DNA from: Cylindrotheca closterium
Taxonomy: Eukaryota > Bacillariophyta > Bacillariophyceae > Bacillariales > Bacillariaceae
DNA: 64,000 nt
Assembly: GCA_933822405.4 (NCBI GenBank)
Contig: CAKOGP040002336.1
Location: 1-64,000 of the forward strand
Reading direction: 5' to 3'
Under the pieces are notes generated by a model. That model was given only the letters and a program-made list of their open reading frames with translations. It searched no databases and was not told the DNA's origin. Below are positions 30,213-39,954 of this stretch, piece after piece. The first letter of the stretch is position 1. Each line of letters starts with the position of its first letter. A program made the translations under genes and the position numbers.

Positions 30213-31175
30213 ATGGATTATAATACTACTTCACCTGTATCCAGTACACTCAGCGCTGAAAAGCTAATGGGCTACTCCAACAGTGTTGAATTTGATGCAC
30301 CATTAGCAATGCCAGTGTCAGACTATTCTGGAAGGAGTTCTCGAAGCTCCGTGAGGGGACCGGACTCTCGATCACCTCTTCAATCTAACCGAAAGAGCAC
30401 CAGAAGAGGCAATCTCAAGCAAGGCTTGAAAGCACTACTATCGCCCATAACCCCCGGCAGAAGAAAGAGGAGTGTTGTTAACTCGGAATCCAGATCACGC
30501 AAGAGTCTGTCTCCCAAATTGTTTGGGCTCTCACCCAAAACTCCAGGAGGACGAAAGAAATTTGTCATGAACAAGTTGGCCATCAATCATCTAGACCACG
30601 ACGACGACGAACCATCGTCTCGATCTCCCAAAAGTCGGGCCCCGGCCACCACGGGAGCACCCAGACGAAAACTCAGCAAGAACAGCATCATCAATAAGCT
30701 AGGAATTACCAACCTAGATGACGACGACGAAAGCGACAGTGGCCGCGCGTCTGCACTTAAATCACCAAAGTCGCCGAAGCTAAGTCCAACGACACCAGGA
30801 AAAAGACGGATCAACAAAAAGAGTCTCATTCTATCCGACATTTTTATGAAGGGTTTGGATGATGATTTTGATACTGATGAAAACGACAAAAAGGAAGACA
30901 CGGGACCCTCTGCCTTGGACATTTGGAGGGCGGAACGAAAAGTGGCCATGTCGCAAGATCATGTTACTTGTCGGGACTATCAAGGGAATAGCAATTCCAT
31001 GAAATGCTCCAAGCAATCCACTGGTGGAAACTTACGGGGTTTGTTTTCCAGGAGTGACAACAGTGTACGATATAGCGTGAGAAAGGAGAAGAAGGACGAT
31101 TCATTAGATCTGGCAATGCTAGTAATGGATGAAATGGAAGACAGCAGTGAATTCATGAAATCAGAGGATTTATAG
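30213..31175 (+). CDS. Disordered protein with repeated SPxTPG-basic phosphosite modules (320 residues)
   Basis: Three clear modules share the order SP-x-TPG followed by Arg/Lys: SPITPGRRKR at about residue 77, SPKTPGGRKK at about 106 and SPTTPGKRR at about 191. Two of these and a fourth degenerate one (TGAPRRKLSK) lead into NKLxIxxLDxDDE. The SP/TP plus basic layout matches proline-directed kinase (CDK/MAPK) sites. The rest is Ser/Arg/Lys- and Asp-rich with no folded domain, so a nuclear or chromatin-linked substrate is inferred. I recognise no family. The ATG at 30213 follows an in-frame stop. Confidence 0.65.
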   Translation: MDYNTTSPVSSTLSAEKLMGYSNSVEFDAPLAMPVSDYSGRSSRSSVRGPDSRSPLQSNRKSTRRGNLKQGLKALLSPITPGRRKRSVVNSESRSRKSLSPKLFGLSPKTPGGRKKFVMNKLAINHLDHDDDEPSSRSPKSRAPATTGAPRRKLSKNSIINKLGITNLDDDDESDSGRASALKSPKSPKLSPTTPGKRRINKKSLILSDIFMKGLDDDFDTDENDKKEDTGPSALDIWRAERKVAMSQDHVTCRDYQGNSNSMKCSKQSTGGNLRGLFSRSDNSVRYSVRKEKKDDSLDLAMLVMDEMEDSSEFMKSEDL

Positions 31176-31500
31176 ACTACTACTAAAAACGAAGGATGAG
31201 ATTTTTTCGCACCTGCCAACCACACAACTCTTTTTCAGCGGCAGCAGCCACATCATCCTTTACATTTAGACCGTATCATTAGCAACTACTTTATAAAGCA
31301 TTACATTCATTCAACCAATCGTTGTATCTCTTAGACGTCTATAACAGGTGTTGACAGGAAAGTAGTAGAGATATATGGCATTGCAATTCTACCTGAAGTC
31401 GTCTTGCAGTCGCGCGTACCATTGCATATTATATATTATTGTCCATCACACAATAATAATAATCACGCATTATCTTATTGCGTCAACAATAACCATCAAA
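31176..31500. other. Intergenic and 5' leader
   Basis: An AT-rich stretch between two same-strand genes. The frame upstream of 31501 is open to 31375 but reads as an Ile/His-rich leader and is treated as untranslated. Confidence 0.4.
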
Positions 31501-32034
31501 ATGTCTTCCAACGATACTAAGGAATCATCATCGTCTTCTCTGTCATTGATGGGGAGGTTTGCCAAATTCCAAGACGACCAACGGTTAGAGCGTCTTCAGA
31601 CACATTGCAAGAGTTTGGACGATTTGTTCAAGACCTGTTTGAAGAATAGAAGATCAGATTCCGAAGCCATCGAACAACGAGGACTGCCTTTGAGGAGCAT
31701 CAAGTATTTTGATTGGAGAGGGATTGCCAAGGATCATCCGGATGTAGAAAAGACTTGTGCTCGGGAAGAACATTTGGTATGGAGTTGTCGTGCGGTTGCT
31801 ATTGGCTGTGGTAAGGATTTGGGGGAACTCAAGAAGTGCTTTGAAGACGAGGGTCCGCTTCGGATTTTGTCAGCTCCCGGCACTGCCTATGAAGAATCGG
31901 ACAATAACAAAAAGGCAAAGATTCCTTGTCGAAAAGTCCAAGAATCTTTGGGCAATTGTGTCAACAAGGGTGCCTATGAATTGTACGAAAGAAGACGGAA
32001 ACAACAATCGAATGGTTCCGTAGAGGGAAAGTAG
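31501..32034 (+). CDS. Four-CX9C (CHCH-type) protein, probably of the mitochondrial intermembrane space (177 residues)
   Basis: Eight cysteines form four exact CX9C motifs: 36/46 (HCKSLDDLFKTC), 86/96 (CAREEHLVWSC), 103/113 (CGKDLGELKKC) and 143/153 (CRKVQESLGNC). Twin CX9C proteins are oxidised by Mia40/Erv1 in the intermembrane space and serve in respiratory-chain assembly or as subunits; NDUFA8 also has four such motifs, but the spacing here differs and I do not equate them. The start at 31501 (AAAATG) was preferred over 31375 because proteins of this class lack a cleaved presequence. No Cys lies outside the motifs. The C-terminus is basic. Confidence 0.7.
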   Translation: MSSNDTKESSSSSLSLMGRFAKFQDDQRLERLQTHCKSLDDLFKTCLKNRRSDSEAIEQRGLPLRSIKYFDWRGIAKDHPDVEKTCAREEHLVWSCRAVAIGCGKDLGELKKCFEDEGPLRILSAPGTAYEESDNNKKAKIPCRKVQESLGNCVNKGAYELYERRRKQQSNGSVEGK

Positions 32035-32226
32035 TAAGCCTAATAACCTATGGAACAAAGTTACATACTGAATGATACTCAGGAAGGATTCCCAACTCTC
32101 CAGCTTCTCGGCACCTATTTAATATGCAACCTCCATTGGCTGACAAGAAAGTTACCTCCTAGCTAGCTGCTACAACAAAGTCTCATGTTGATGTTCAAAA
32201 TGATATGTTACTTGTTTTATGATAGC

Positions 32227-33471
32227 TTAGCCGCCTGCAACGATTGAAGGGTTCAATCGCAGCATGCTAAAGATATTTTCTACCTGGTCAGCATGATTGT
32301 CATCTGACTTGGTGGTGGTGGTGGTGGTAGTTGCTGCCAATAAAGCAGGATAAAGTCCAGATTGGGAATCTTGTTCTTCCAGTGCTTCCGGGTAGGCAGC
32401 CCACAATTGCTTTAGAATACCATCATTTGTAGCTGTATCTGCTGTGCATTGCCATGAAAAACCAGCCTCAATGGCTCGCATCAATGGCAATTGTCCCGTT
32501 TTGGGGTTAACATGGGAAACAGTGGATGAATCCGCATGGATCAAGTGTTGCACAAAGCTTGCTGTGCAACTGTCTTGGTGGTGTGTGCTGCCATTTGCTC
32601 TTTGGCCAATTGCCAAGTGCAATGGGAGTGCTCCTCCAACTAAAGTAGAAACCATGTTTGCGTGGCATCGGACCAACAATTCCGAGAGCTCTGGTGGAAT
32701 CTGCGAGGCCATGTTGGCAGCCCCATGCAATGGACTCCAATCTTCCAACGATTGGAAATCGAGAACCCAAGCGGCTTTCATGATTAGTTCCATTTTGGTC
32801 CAGCATTTATCAAAGCCAGCAACGGTCAGGTCATCCATTTCGATCATTACAGATGAGTTGCTGTTTCCAGCAGAATGGACAGAGTTGATTTCCTGTAAGG
32901 GTTTCATTTGCTTGGCAAATTTGGGCAACTTGCGCAACATTAGATACCTCTTCAAAAGTCCGTCAATAGCCGAGTTGCCCTCAGAGTCGCACAATTGCTC
33001 CTTGGAATCAACTTCTTCCAGCAACAGCAAGAGGCAAGTCAAGGAAGCTCCGCCTGTCGTACAGCAAACGACCAATGGAATGGCTCCATTGGCATTGGGG
33101 AGCGTGCAAAGAGAATGGCAGACGCCAGTAGCCTTTGCCAATTTGAGAATTTGTTTTAGGATGACACAAGGAGGATCGTAATGGCAGGCGGCGTGCAAGG
33201 CCGTGTTGCCCCAGGCATCTTGATAGATCAATTGTTGACGAACCAAGTCGGTGTGTTCGCTATCCTTCTTCCGAATCAAGACAGAAGAAAAGGTGCGACA
33301 CAAATGGTTGACTTGATCCCAATCGTATCTTAGACAGGCTTCGAGAAGCTCGTCCTTTTTGGCGGATACCAATACTTGTTCGGGTCCGCTGCCGGCCTTG
33401 GAGGACGCAGCCATGGAAGCCCTGTCTCGTCGTCTCTTGGCAACAAATTGATGTTCAGCAGAGATGCACAT
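32227..33471 (-). CDS. Ankyrin-repeat protein (414 residues)
   Basis: Ankyrin units are readable along most of the chain: WGNTALHAACHYDPP near residue 87, NANGAIPLVVCCTTGGASL near 127, EGNSAIDGLLKRYL near 166, WSPLHGAANMASQIPPELSELL near 244, VSTLVGGALPLHLAIGQ near 275, and KTGQLPLMRAIEAGFSW near 325. A last acidic-free repeat covers about residues 355-385. No signal peptide, membrane segment or catalytic domain is visible, so it is probably a cytosolic or nuclear adaptor. Two starts are possible; the second, at MAASSKAG (33412-33414), would remove 19 residues. Confidence 0.8.
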   Translation of the reverse strand: MCISAEHQFVAKRRRDRASMAASSKAGSGPEQVLVSAKKDELLEACLRYDWDQVNHLCRTFSSVLIRKKDSEHTDLVRQQLIYQDAWGNTALHAACHYDPPCVILKQILKLAKATGVCHSLCTLPNANGAIPLVVCCTTGGASLTCLLLLLEEVDSKEQLCDSEGNSAIDGLLKRYLMLRKLPKFAKQMKPLQEINSVHSAGNSNSSVMIEMDDLTVAGFDKCWTKMELIMKAAWVLDFQSLEDWSPLHGAANMASQIPPELSELLVRCHANMVSTLVGGALPLHLAIGQRANGSTHHQDSCTASFVQHLIHADSSTVSHVNPKTGQLPLMRAIEAGFSWQCTADTATNDGILKQLWAAYPEALEEQDSQSGLYPALLAATTTTTTTKSDDNHADQVENIFSMLRLNPSIVAGG

Positions 33472-33918
33472 GATGTATTTGTAATATGAAGCGATCCACT
33501 GTAGATTTTGTGAGTGAAAGTTATCCCAAAAAAAGTGGATAATGTACCGTTGTACTCGTAGTCTTTAGCAAAATTCTCATTTTGGTTCAAATGCCTTTCT
33601 GAGTTCTCGTTCACACACAGTTTCGGATTCCGGAATACTAAGGAAGTCCGGAAATGGTTGTGCAGGTTCTCCGTTCTCCAATGAAAATATTACATAAAAG
33701 TGTTGCAAGTTCGTTTTATGTAGGACAAGAATGTTCAGAGCGCGGTACTAAAGTGTGATTGTCTTTAGTTAACGCACGTGATCATTCGTGATATTAAAAC
33801 ATACATAGAGCCACAAAGTCATTTAGAATTCCGGGGGAATGCGAAACTTGCAAACCATTGTCTTGACAATCCATTCACAATATCCAGTGTAAAAATGCAT
33901 GCAGAATGGAATGACTTT

Positions 33919-34330
33919 CTACCGAAAGTTCCCGTAGGATAAAATTCTATGACCAATGCAGCCGAGCGTCAATCTCACAGGAAATATCTTTTTTTGCTTA
34001 AATGTTGGGGATGGTAGTTCTGTTTGACTTATATGTGGTGGCCGAATTTGGTAAAAACTGCATAGGAGGCGGTATCAACCAACATGACGCGGGGAAGTGA
34101 TAAAAAACAAGCCCACACAGGAAATGAACTACGGAAAGTTGCCGTAGGACTAAAAAAATATTACCAACGCAGCAAGGCGTCAATCTCACAGCAAGTTGCT
34201 TTTGAATGAACGTTTGGGTTGTAAAAATTCTATTTGGTGTGTCTACATTAGCCAATACGGTACCAGGTACCATGGTACCAGGTACTACATGGAGGGACGG
34301 TGCAACCAAACATGGGGAAGTGACAAAAAT
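33919..34330. repeat. Diverged direct tandem duplication of about 190 bp
   Basis: Copy 1 (about 33919-34107) and copy 2 (about 34129-34330) share in order: CCGTAGGA, ATxACCAA, GCGTCAATCTCACAG, a long AT-rich middle, CAACCAA and GGGGAAGTGA-AAAAA. Copy 2 carries an inserted GGTACCATGGTACC palindrome at about 34266-34279. Confidence 0.6.
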
Positions 34331-35170
34331 TAATGAGTCAGTCAGTCAGTCAATCAGCCGAGTGTCTGATGGTGCGTCCAATGACTCTTTTATAGGACTA
34401 CTACAGTCTACCGTTAGGTACATGCTGGTACGATAGGGTCACTGCTGCGAAGTTTGTAGTAGACCTATGTTGCGGGGAGAAAGAGGGGAAGAAGAAGAAT
34501 GACTGTCCATGGGCTCTTCGCTCGAGTGCATTTTCTATGGTAGTGCTGGAGGTGAGGGTGCGTAACGCCCCTCATTCTTCTTCAGCGTGGCTAGACGTGA
34601 TGCAATGCTAAGATTGGTGGCTAGATGTGATACAATGCTAAGATTGGACATTAAAACAAGATGCAACAGTGCTTAATAAGACAACAGTATACTGCTAGGG
34701 CCGTGTTTAGCCTCGACAGTATCGTTACCTTGTCCAGTCCCATCCTCATCATTTTGTGACGAGTAGTACTACTGTAGTGGAGAAAACCGCTCAGACCACA
34801 ATCGATTGGTTGATTTGTTTAATGATTTGACTAGCTCTCATTGGCTGAAAACACCATTAAAAATCCCACCTGCCTGCACAATGTAAACAGAGCTCCAATG
34901 AGGGCCATGCATACTCGCCTGATTCGTGTGAATCAGTCGTTCAAACTTTTTTGAGTAGGGTCGGACGGCGTTTGATTGGAGTGACAAGACGAAGTTTAGA
35001 GGTGCAAGAATTTCAGGTCGAACGTCTAGACGGTCTCGGTATTAGACTCACTCAACTTGCACAACTCCATCCACAAGGTGTGACTTATGAAACTGCACTG
35101 CTACTACCAAGTACCTGCTGCACAATAAAATACTTGTATACACATACATAAACCCAGCGACGTATCCAAT
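34331..35170. other. Intergenic, with a 30-bp tandem duplication
   Basis: TGGCTAGAcGTGATgCAATG and the ten bases that follow occur twice in tandem, at 34588-34617 and 34618-34647, with two differences. A 66-residue frame at 34951-35151 has no recognised features and is probably leader sequence of the next gene. Confidence 0.45.
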
Positions 35171-37087
35171 ATGCCAGCATCTATCGCTTCCGGTTCCTCC
35201 TTTCAATCCTCCTTACCACCAGCAGGATGGAAAGCCACCGACGGCGATCGCATGCTTCATGATGATTCCAGTGATGCGTCTTCGAGTTATTATTTCTTGG
35301 ACGAATTTGGATCTGATTTCGATGATGGTATTTCGGATTCCGTGCTGAGTCAAACCACCAGTCAATTCATGGAGAATAATTCCATCACTACCAAAATGAT
35401 GGCGGCAATGATGGCCGACGATCCTGGTGCCATTGTGGAAGAAATATCCAGCGAGGACGACGACGACGACGATCAGTCATCGTCCTTCTCTTACACGGAT
35501 CACGACGACCAAGACGATGATCGTCCTGTACCAGAACACGACAGTGAATCCTCCCACAGTGATGCTAGCAGCATTGACAACAATCGGATTGGGATTCAAC
35601 CGCTCTATCCTACGGAATCCATGTCCTTTGATACCATTATGGAAATGGGAGAAAACAGACAGCAGCAAGCCGGATTGGAGCTGGACTATCATGATGATAC
35701 ACACGATAAGACGAAGAAGAAGACTACACAAAACGATGATTCTTCTGCTCCCACCAAAAGTAGCAAGATCAGTCAAAATGCCCATTGGGACGAAACTGCC
35801 GAAGAGTATTCTTTTTTTAGTGGTGGGGAAAGTGAATCTCCACAAACACTTTGGGAATTGCTACGGCTGCAGACCATATTGGGAAGTTGTACCCAACCTA
35901 ACGGCGACTCCTTTGATGAAATGGAAGAAGTCGTGGGTGAGAGATCCGCCATGGGTGAGAGATCCGCTTCCTCTAAGACGAGAAAGGCCAGCAACAAGAA
36001 CAATAACAAAAAGACAGCAGCGAAAGATTCTAAACAAGGGCGTGATGAATCCGAAGGTTGGGTCTTTTTTGGGCTTTGGGCAAATGACAATGGGAATGAC
36101 ACTACTCACAATCAGGCTCGAGCTACTGCTGGTTCTCCCAACAAACAAGCGTTGCAACAAGAATTAATGGCCGATTTGGATCCCAGCGGCGAAGAAGGAC
36201 AGAAGCAAGACACGGATACAAATGGTACATCATCCATGATCAAGAACAAGATGAAGTCTCTGTTGGGCAGACTGAAACGCAATGCGAGTGACAATGTGCG
36301 GAGTGTCAAGCTTGCGGCCAGCTTTGCCACGGAAGATGGAAGCATTCTGAACAACACTACTACTACTAATAATAATCCGGTGCAAACCAAATATGCAAAG
36401 CTGGAAGAAACGAACCAACCAATGAAGACGACAAAGAAAAGTGACGACTATCCAACTACTGTCAAGAAAAGCCGGTCCAAAGCAGCAAAAATGGCCAAAC
36501 AACAGCAGCAACCAGAAAAAGAAGACGGTATGTTTTGTCAAATGGGCGACCAATTTGCCTCCCTCGGTTGCTACGACGATGCTTGCAGAGCACCAACCCA
36601 AGCACAACACGAGCATGAACTCTTTGATGACTTTGGTGTGGACCCCACTGCGACTCGCGACCATAGAACTGGTTGGGCCCAATTCGAAAAAGGCTTTCCA
36701 GGACAAGGCAAAAATAAAAGCACCAACAATATCATCAGCCAAAAGAAGGCAGCCCTCAATGCGTCTTACAACTCGACCGAGACTGCCACTACTGCCGATG
36801 AGACTCGATATTCACCAGAACGCACCCCCCACCCGAATGCCGAGTCGGGGTTTGAAACGGATTTCAAGAACAATCTATTCCGTGGTGATAGAAATCATCG
36901 AGGATATCCTTACCAACAGAATGATGCCAAGCTCTATGATAGCGAGTATGGTCGTGAGGCACGCAGCTCCTTGTTGAATCATTATGATAAAAAGCAAGGC
37001 CGCCGCCACAGCAAGTCGCAACGGAAACTATCCAAGGGACTCAAGAAAATGAAGCGACGATTCTCGAAAACCAAGGCTGAAATTTAA
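35171..37087 (+). CDS. Large acidic disordered protein with a basic C-terminus (638 residues)
   Basis: No folded domain is recognisable. Residues 1-190 are Ser/Asp/Glu-rich, with an acidic run at about 95-130 (SSEDDDDDDQSSS). The middle is rich in Lys, Asn and Thr with nuclear-localisation-like patches (SKTRKASNKNNNKK). A short duplicated VGERSAMGERSA lies near residue 258. Small hydrophobic islands recur: SYYFLDEFGSDF near 38, EYSFFSGGES near 215 and GWVFFGLWAND near 298. The last 35 residues are strongly basic (RRHSKSQRKLSKGLKKMKRRFSK). It could be a nucleic-acid- or membrane-surface-binding scaffold, but no function is assigned. Confidence 0.65.
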   Translation: MPASIASGSSFQSSLPPAGWKATDGDRMLHDDSSDASSSYYFLDEFGSDFDDGISDSVLSQTTSQFMENNSITTKMMAAMMADDPGAIVEEISSEDDDDDDQSSSFSYTDHDDQDDDRPVPEHDSESSHSDASSIDNNRIGIQPLYPTESMSFDTIMEMGENRQQQAGLELDYHDDTHDKTKKKTTQNDDSSAPTKSSKISQNAHWDETAEEYSFFSGGESESPQTLWELLRLQTILGSCTQPNGDSFDEMEEVVGERSAMGERSASSKTRKASNKNNNKKTAAKDSKQGRDESEGWVFFGLWANDNGNDTTHNQARATAGSPNKQALQQELMADLDPSGEEGQKQDTDTNGTSSMIKNKMKSLLGRLKRNASDNVRSVKLAASFATEDGSILNNTTTTNNNPVQTKYAKLEETNQPMKTTKKSDDYPTTVKKSRSKAAKMAKQQQQPEKEDGMFCQMGDQFASLGCYDDACRAPTQAQHEHELFDDFGVDPTATRDHRTGWAQFEKGFPGQGKNKSTNNIISQKKAALNASYNSTETATTADETRYSPERTPHPNAESGFETDFKNNLFRGDRNHRGYPYQQNDAKLYDSEYGREARSSLLNHYDKKQGRRHSKSQRKLSKGLKKMKRRFSKTKAEI

Positions 37088-37316
37088 AAAAATCATGGGA
37101 GAGAATAGATGATCATAAATGGGGAACGAAGTATTGTAAGCAAACATCATTGCTTACACAACAAACAAACAATGTTAGAGAATTGTAATCTAAAGTAAAT
37201 CATAAATGATGCACAGATAACTGGAGGATTGCATAATGAAAAACAAAGAGCTTTCAAATTAGGACCATTCCCTTGACCAATAAGCGAATCGCCAAAGACA
37301 AAGCCGGCCAATGTCC

Positions 37317-38159
37317 CTATCGCTTCTTCTTTGACTTCTTCTTGTTGGACTTTCCTGATTTTGTGGACTGCTGTGCCTGTAGTTGCTTTTGTTGTTTTTG
37401 TGCCTGCTTTTCTCGCAAGGCTGCCTCTTCTTCCTTTTTGCGTTCGATCTCAGCCTGAATCTTTTCTTGTTCCAATCGTTGTATTCTGGCCGGCAAGGCT
37501 TCAATTTTGGAGGCAATTTCAAGGAGGAGTTGTCGTTTGGAATAACTGTCGGTTGGTTCAAACAAGACCCGTCCAGGATTGTCCCACAAGGTTTCAATGT
37601 CTCGGGAGTATCCCTTGTTTGGTTGCAAGACATGTCGAATGTTCAAGGTTTGCAAGACTTGCGAAATGTCCGACACGGTGGGATTTGGGACCGCCTTTTC
37701 CGCTCCAATCCGGCGGCCTTTGCTGGTAGTCTTGGTAGAATCTAGATAACTGGGATAAATGCATTGGAAACCAGCGGGATCCATGGAAAAGGTTTGACCT
37801 GAAACAAAAACAAGATTCAAAAAGAAAAAAATGTTGGCAAATGTTAGCATTGATTGTCAAATTTCAACGGATGGTAGAGTGTATTATATGAGCAGCATGA
37901 TAAGCACTTTGAGACGAGAACGTAATCCAGCCGCCGATTTCACATCGTCTGTGGTACCAATACCAGCATATCCCTCGAAGTATGGATGATCCAACTTACT
38001 TATAGGCCAAAATAGTTGAAAGGACCGATCTGGAGGAGGCGGCAAGTTGATCATATCTTCTGGCGGTGTCATAAGATCCGCCATAGGATTCACCATCGCC
38101 TTTGGACCCTTGGGGCCCACTTGCTTGACTCGGACTCTGCCTCCTCCTTTCTTTCCCAT
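37317..38159 (-). CDS. SRP19: Signal recognition particle 19 kDa protein, SRP19 (two exons, 213 residues)
   Basis: Exon 1 is 38159-38000 and exon 2 is 37798-37317, with a GTAAGT...TTTCAG intron of 201 nt; the split codon A/GT gives a Ser joining WPIS to QTFSMD. The SRP19 core is clear at about residues 60-140: FQCIYPSYLDSTKTTSKGRRI, AEKAVPNPTVSDISQVL, NKGYSRD and then PGRVLFE. SRP19 binds helices 6 and 8 of SRP RNA and prepares it for SRP54. A Lys/Arg-rich tail (KSNKKKSKKKR) and a coiled Glu/Lys/Gln helix (about 155-195) follow, as in other eukaryotes. The 50-residue N-terminal extension, rich in Gly/Lys then Pro, is unusual. Confidence 0.88.
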
Positions 38160-38842
38160 TGTCTATTTTATTGTATTGATAGTGGTAGGTGAAAAGTTGT
38201 GTCTGAATTTGAAGGAATCAAGCAATCCTTGTCTTTTTGCTACAGCTGCAAACTCTAAAGCCAATATCAATGCAATGAAGCTATCGTAACGCACAACTGA
38301 ATGTAACAGGTTTATTGTTGTAACATGCATCTCTCAGTGCGCGTCTGTTGTTCGTCAGCATCATCAATTCGAAAACAATCGTACGACGACCAGACTCATC
38401 CAATCGGATTATGACGTTTGTGTCAGGATAATAGTAGAACTGCTCGGCCGCGCGTGGGAGGCGCTTTTATTATTGCTTGTATATATGGTACGCAGTTTTG
38501 ACAGTTTGCGGATACCCTTTGCTTTCTCACTATCGTACTATATTGTCTTGTACTCGTACTATATGCATGCGGTTGATGAATCATCTCTTGCAAGATGACG
38601 GATTCGTCGAGGTTCTGAAACCAATACCATGATTACGCCGAAGCAACAGCCTCGCCTCGCTGTTTTGCAATCCCACATTCTATGCATCAGCTTGTCCTCG
38701 TTGTCGTCTTCTTTGCTGCCACAATAAGGCTCAGATTCATGATGACATCACTGCTTGCTGGCCTCCCGAATCTTCATCCACTTGCATCTCTTGCCGAGGG
38801 TATTGCACTCCCAATGATTTCTCTGCAGCATCCTTTCCGTGT
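38160..38842. other. Intergenic, possibly the lost 5' part of the pseudogene
   Basis: This lies upstream of the recognisable part of the membrane-protein pseudogene. An ATG at 38682 opens a frame with a hydrophobic start, which may be the old N-terminus, but I see no residue-level match to the intact gene before about 38814. Confidence 0.35.
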
Positions 38843-39388
38843 GGTGGAGCTGCCACAAAGGTGGTTTTAGATATGGACAACAAGAAATCTCAACACTTGG
38901 ACGTCCTTTCCTCTTATGGCGTTTTGACAGTCTTGATTCTCAACTCGGCATTGCGTCTCGCTCTACACGAGCACCCACTTCAAGCGAAAATTCTTCCAAA
39001 CAGAACGACTGGGTTCTACCAAATCTATTTTCGTTCTATTCTGGAATCGGCGTCATTGCAGAGGTGCCTTTACTGGCGGCATGTTTCAGCTGCTTGGAAT
39101 CTATCGCAAGTCGGCCTTGGGTATGAATAATCATACTGGATATGCTACTTTCAAGGCTGCCACCCAGTGCTACCGAAAACTGGGATTTATGCTTTTTGAC
39201 CTGCCTATAACTTCCTTTGTCGCTGTCTTTTTGATCAGTCTACGGAATACATGACCAACAACGACGTATTATGGTTCTTGGGAAACATAATATTCGGGTT
39301 GATGACAGTTCTCCCATTATTGGGCGGTGTCATATTGAAAAAGATTCTCAATCTTGCCACAGTACTCATCGTTACACCAATGATGTAG
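38843..39388 (+). pseudogene. Frameshifted copy of the array's four-helix membrane-protein gene
   Basis: Three frames together reproduce the protein encoded at 19409-20140, from GGAATKVVLDM to the stop. The first block, QHLDVLSSYGVLTVLILNSALRL, is followed by a 4-nt insertion near 38961. NDWVLPNLFSFYSG follows in a second frame. A shift near 39060 leads into GAFTGGMFQLLGIYRKSALGM, and a 2-nt insertion near 39250 leads into MTNNDVLWF...LLGGVILKKILNLATV and TAG at 39386. The extra bases are too short to be introns. It lies on the opposite strand from the array, about 19 kb away, and its remaining similarity suggests a fairly recent loss. Confidence 0.8.
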
Positions 39389-39954
39389 CAGTCACTTGAT
39401 TTTTGAAGGCTGATGACCGAATCACTATATGGCAGCAGGACCACCAGCCAGTATCCCTGTTCAACTTGTAGTAGAAGGATCACGATCATGACGCGACAAT
39501 ATGAGTTTCCAGTCAGCTTTGCGCTGACTGCAACAGTTACAAGGTCATGGGTATTACTTCATACCTTGGATAATGAAGCAGCCTCGATTCTTGAGTACTA
39601 TAGTAGCAATGTGCGTGTCCAGCGGTCCTAACATTTTTTAAAACGCAATAAGGAACAATCTCATTACTCGTATTGAACTCTAAATTTATATAAAAAACAA
39701 TTCCTCAACATAATATAGGTTAATATATGTATGTACCATGATAGAGTATGATGAATGTTCCCACTGGCGGCGGGTTCTCCGTTTCAAAACACTATTTGCA
39801 AGCGGGCCATATGACGGCTTTTCCCGCAACCAAATCTTTTCAAAACGAATGTCATGTAAAATATAATAGAGAATGACCGAACCTACTGCGCATCGTTAGC
39901 ACCATCAACAGCGCGAAAGCTTCACCAACTGATGGCCCAAGAGTTGTTTCTACA
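39389..39954. other. Intergenic, nothing recognised
   Basis: AT-rich between the pseudogene and the DUF4246 gene. Only short frames occur. Confidence 0.4.

Noticed and set aside
31375..31500. Upstream in-frame start for the CX9C protein
   Set aside because: It would add 42 Ile/His-rich residues, and CX9C proteins do not carry cleaved presequences; the ATG at 31501 has the better context.
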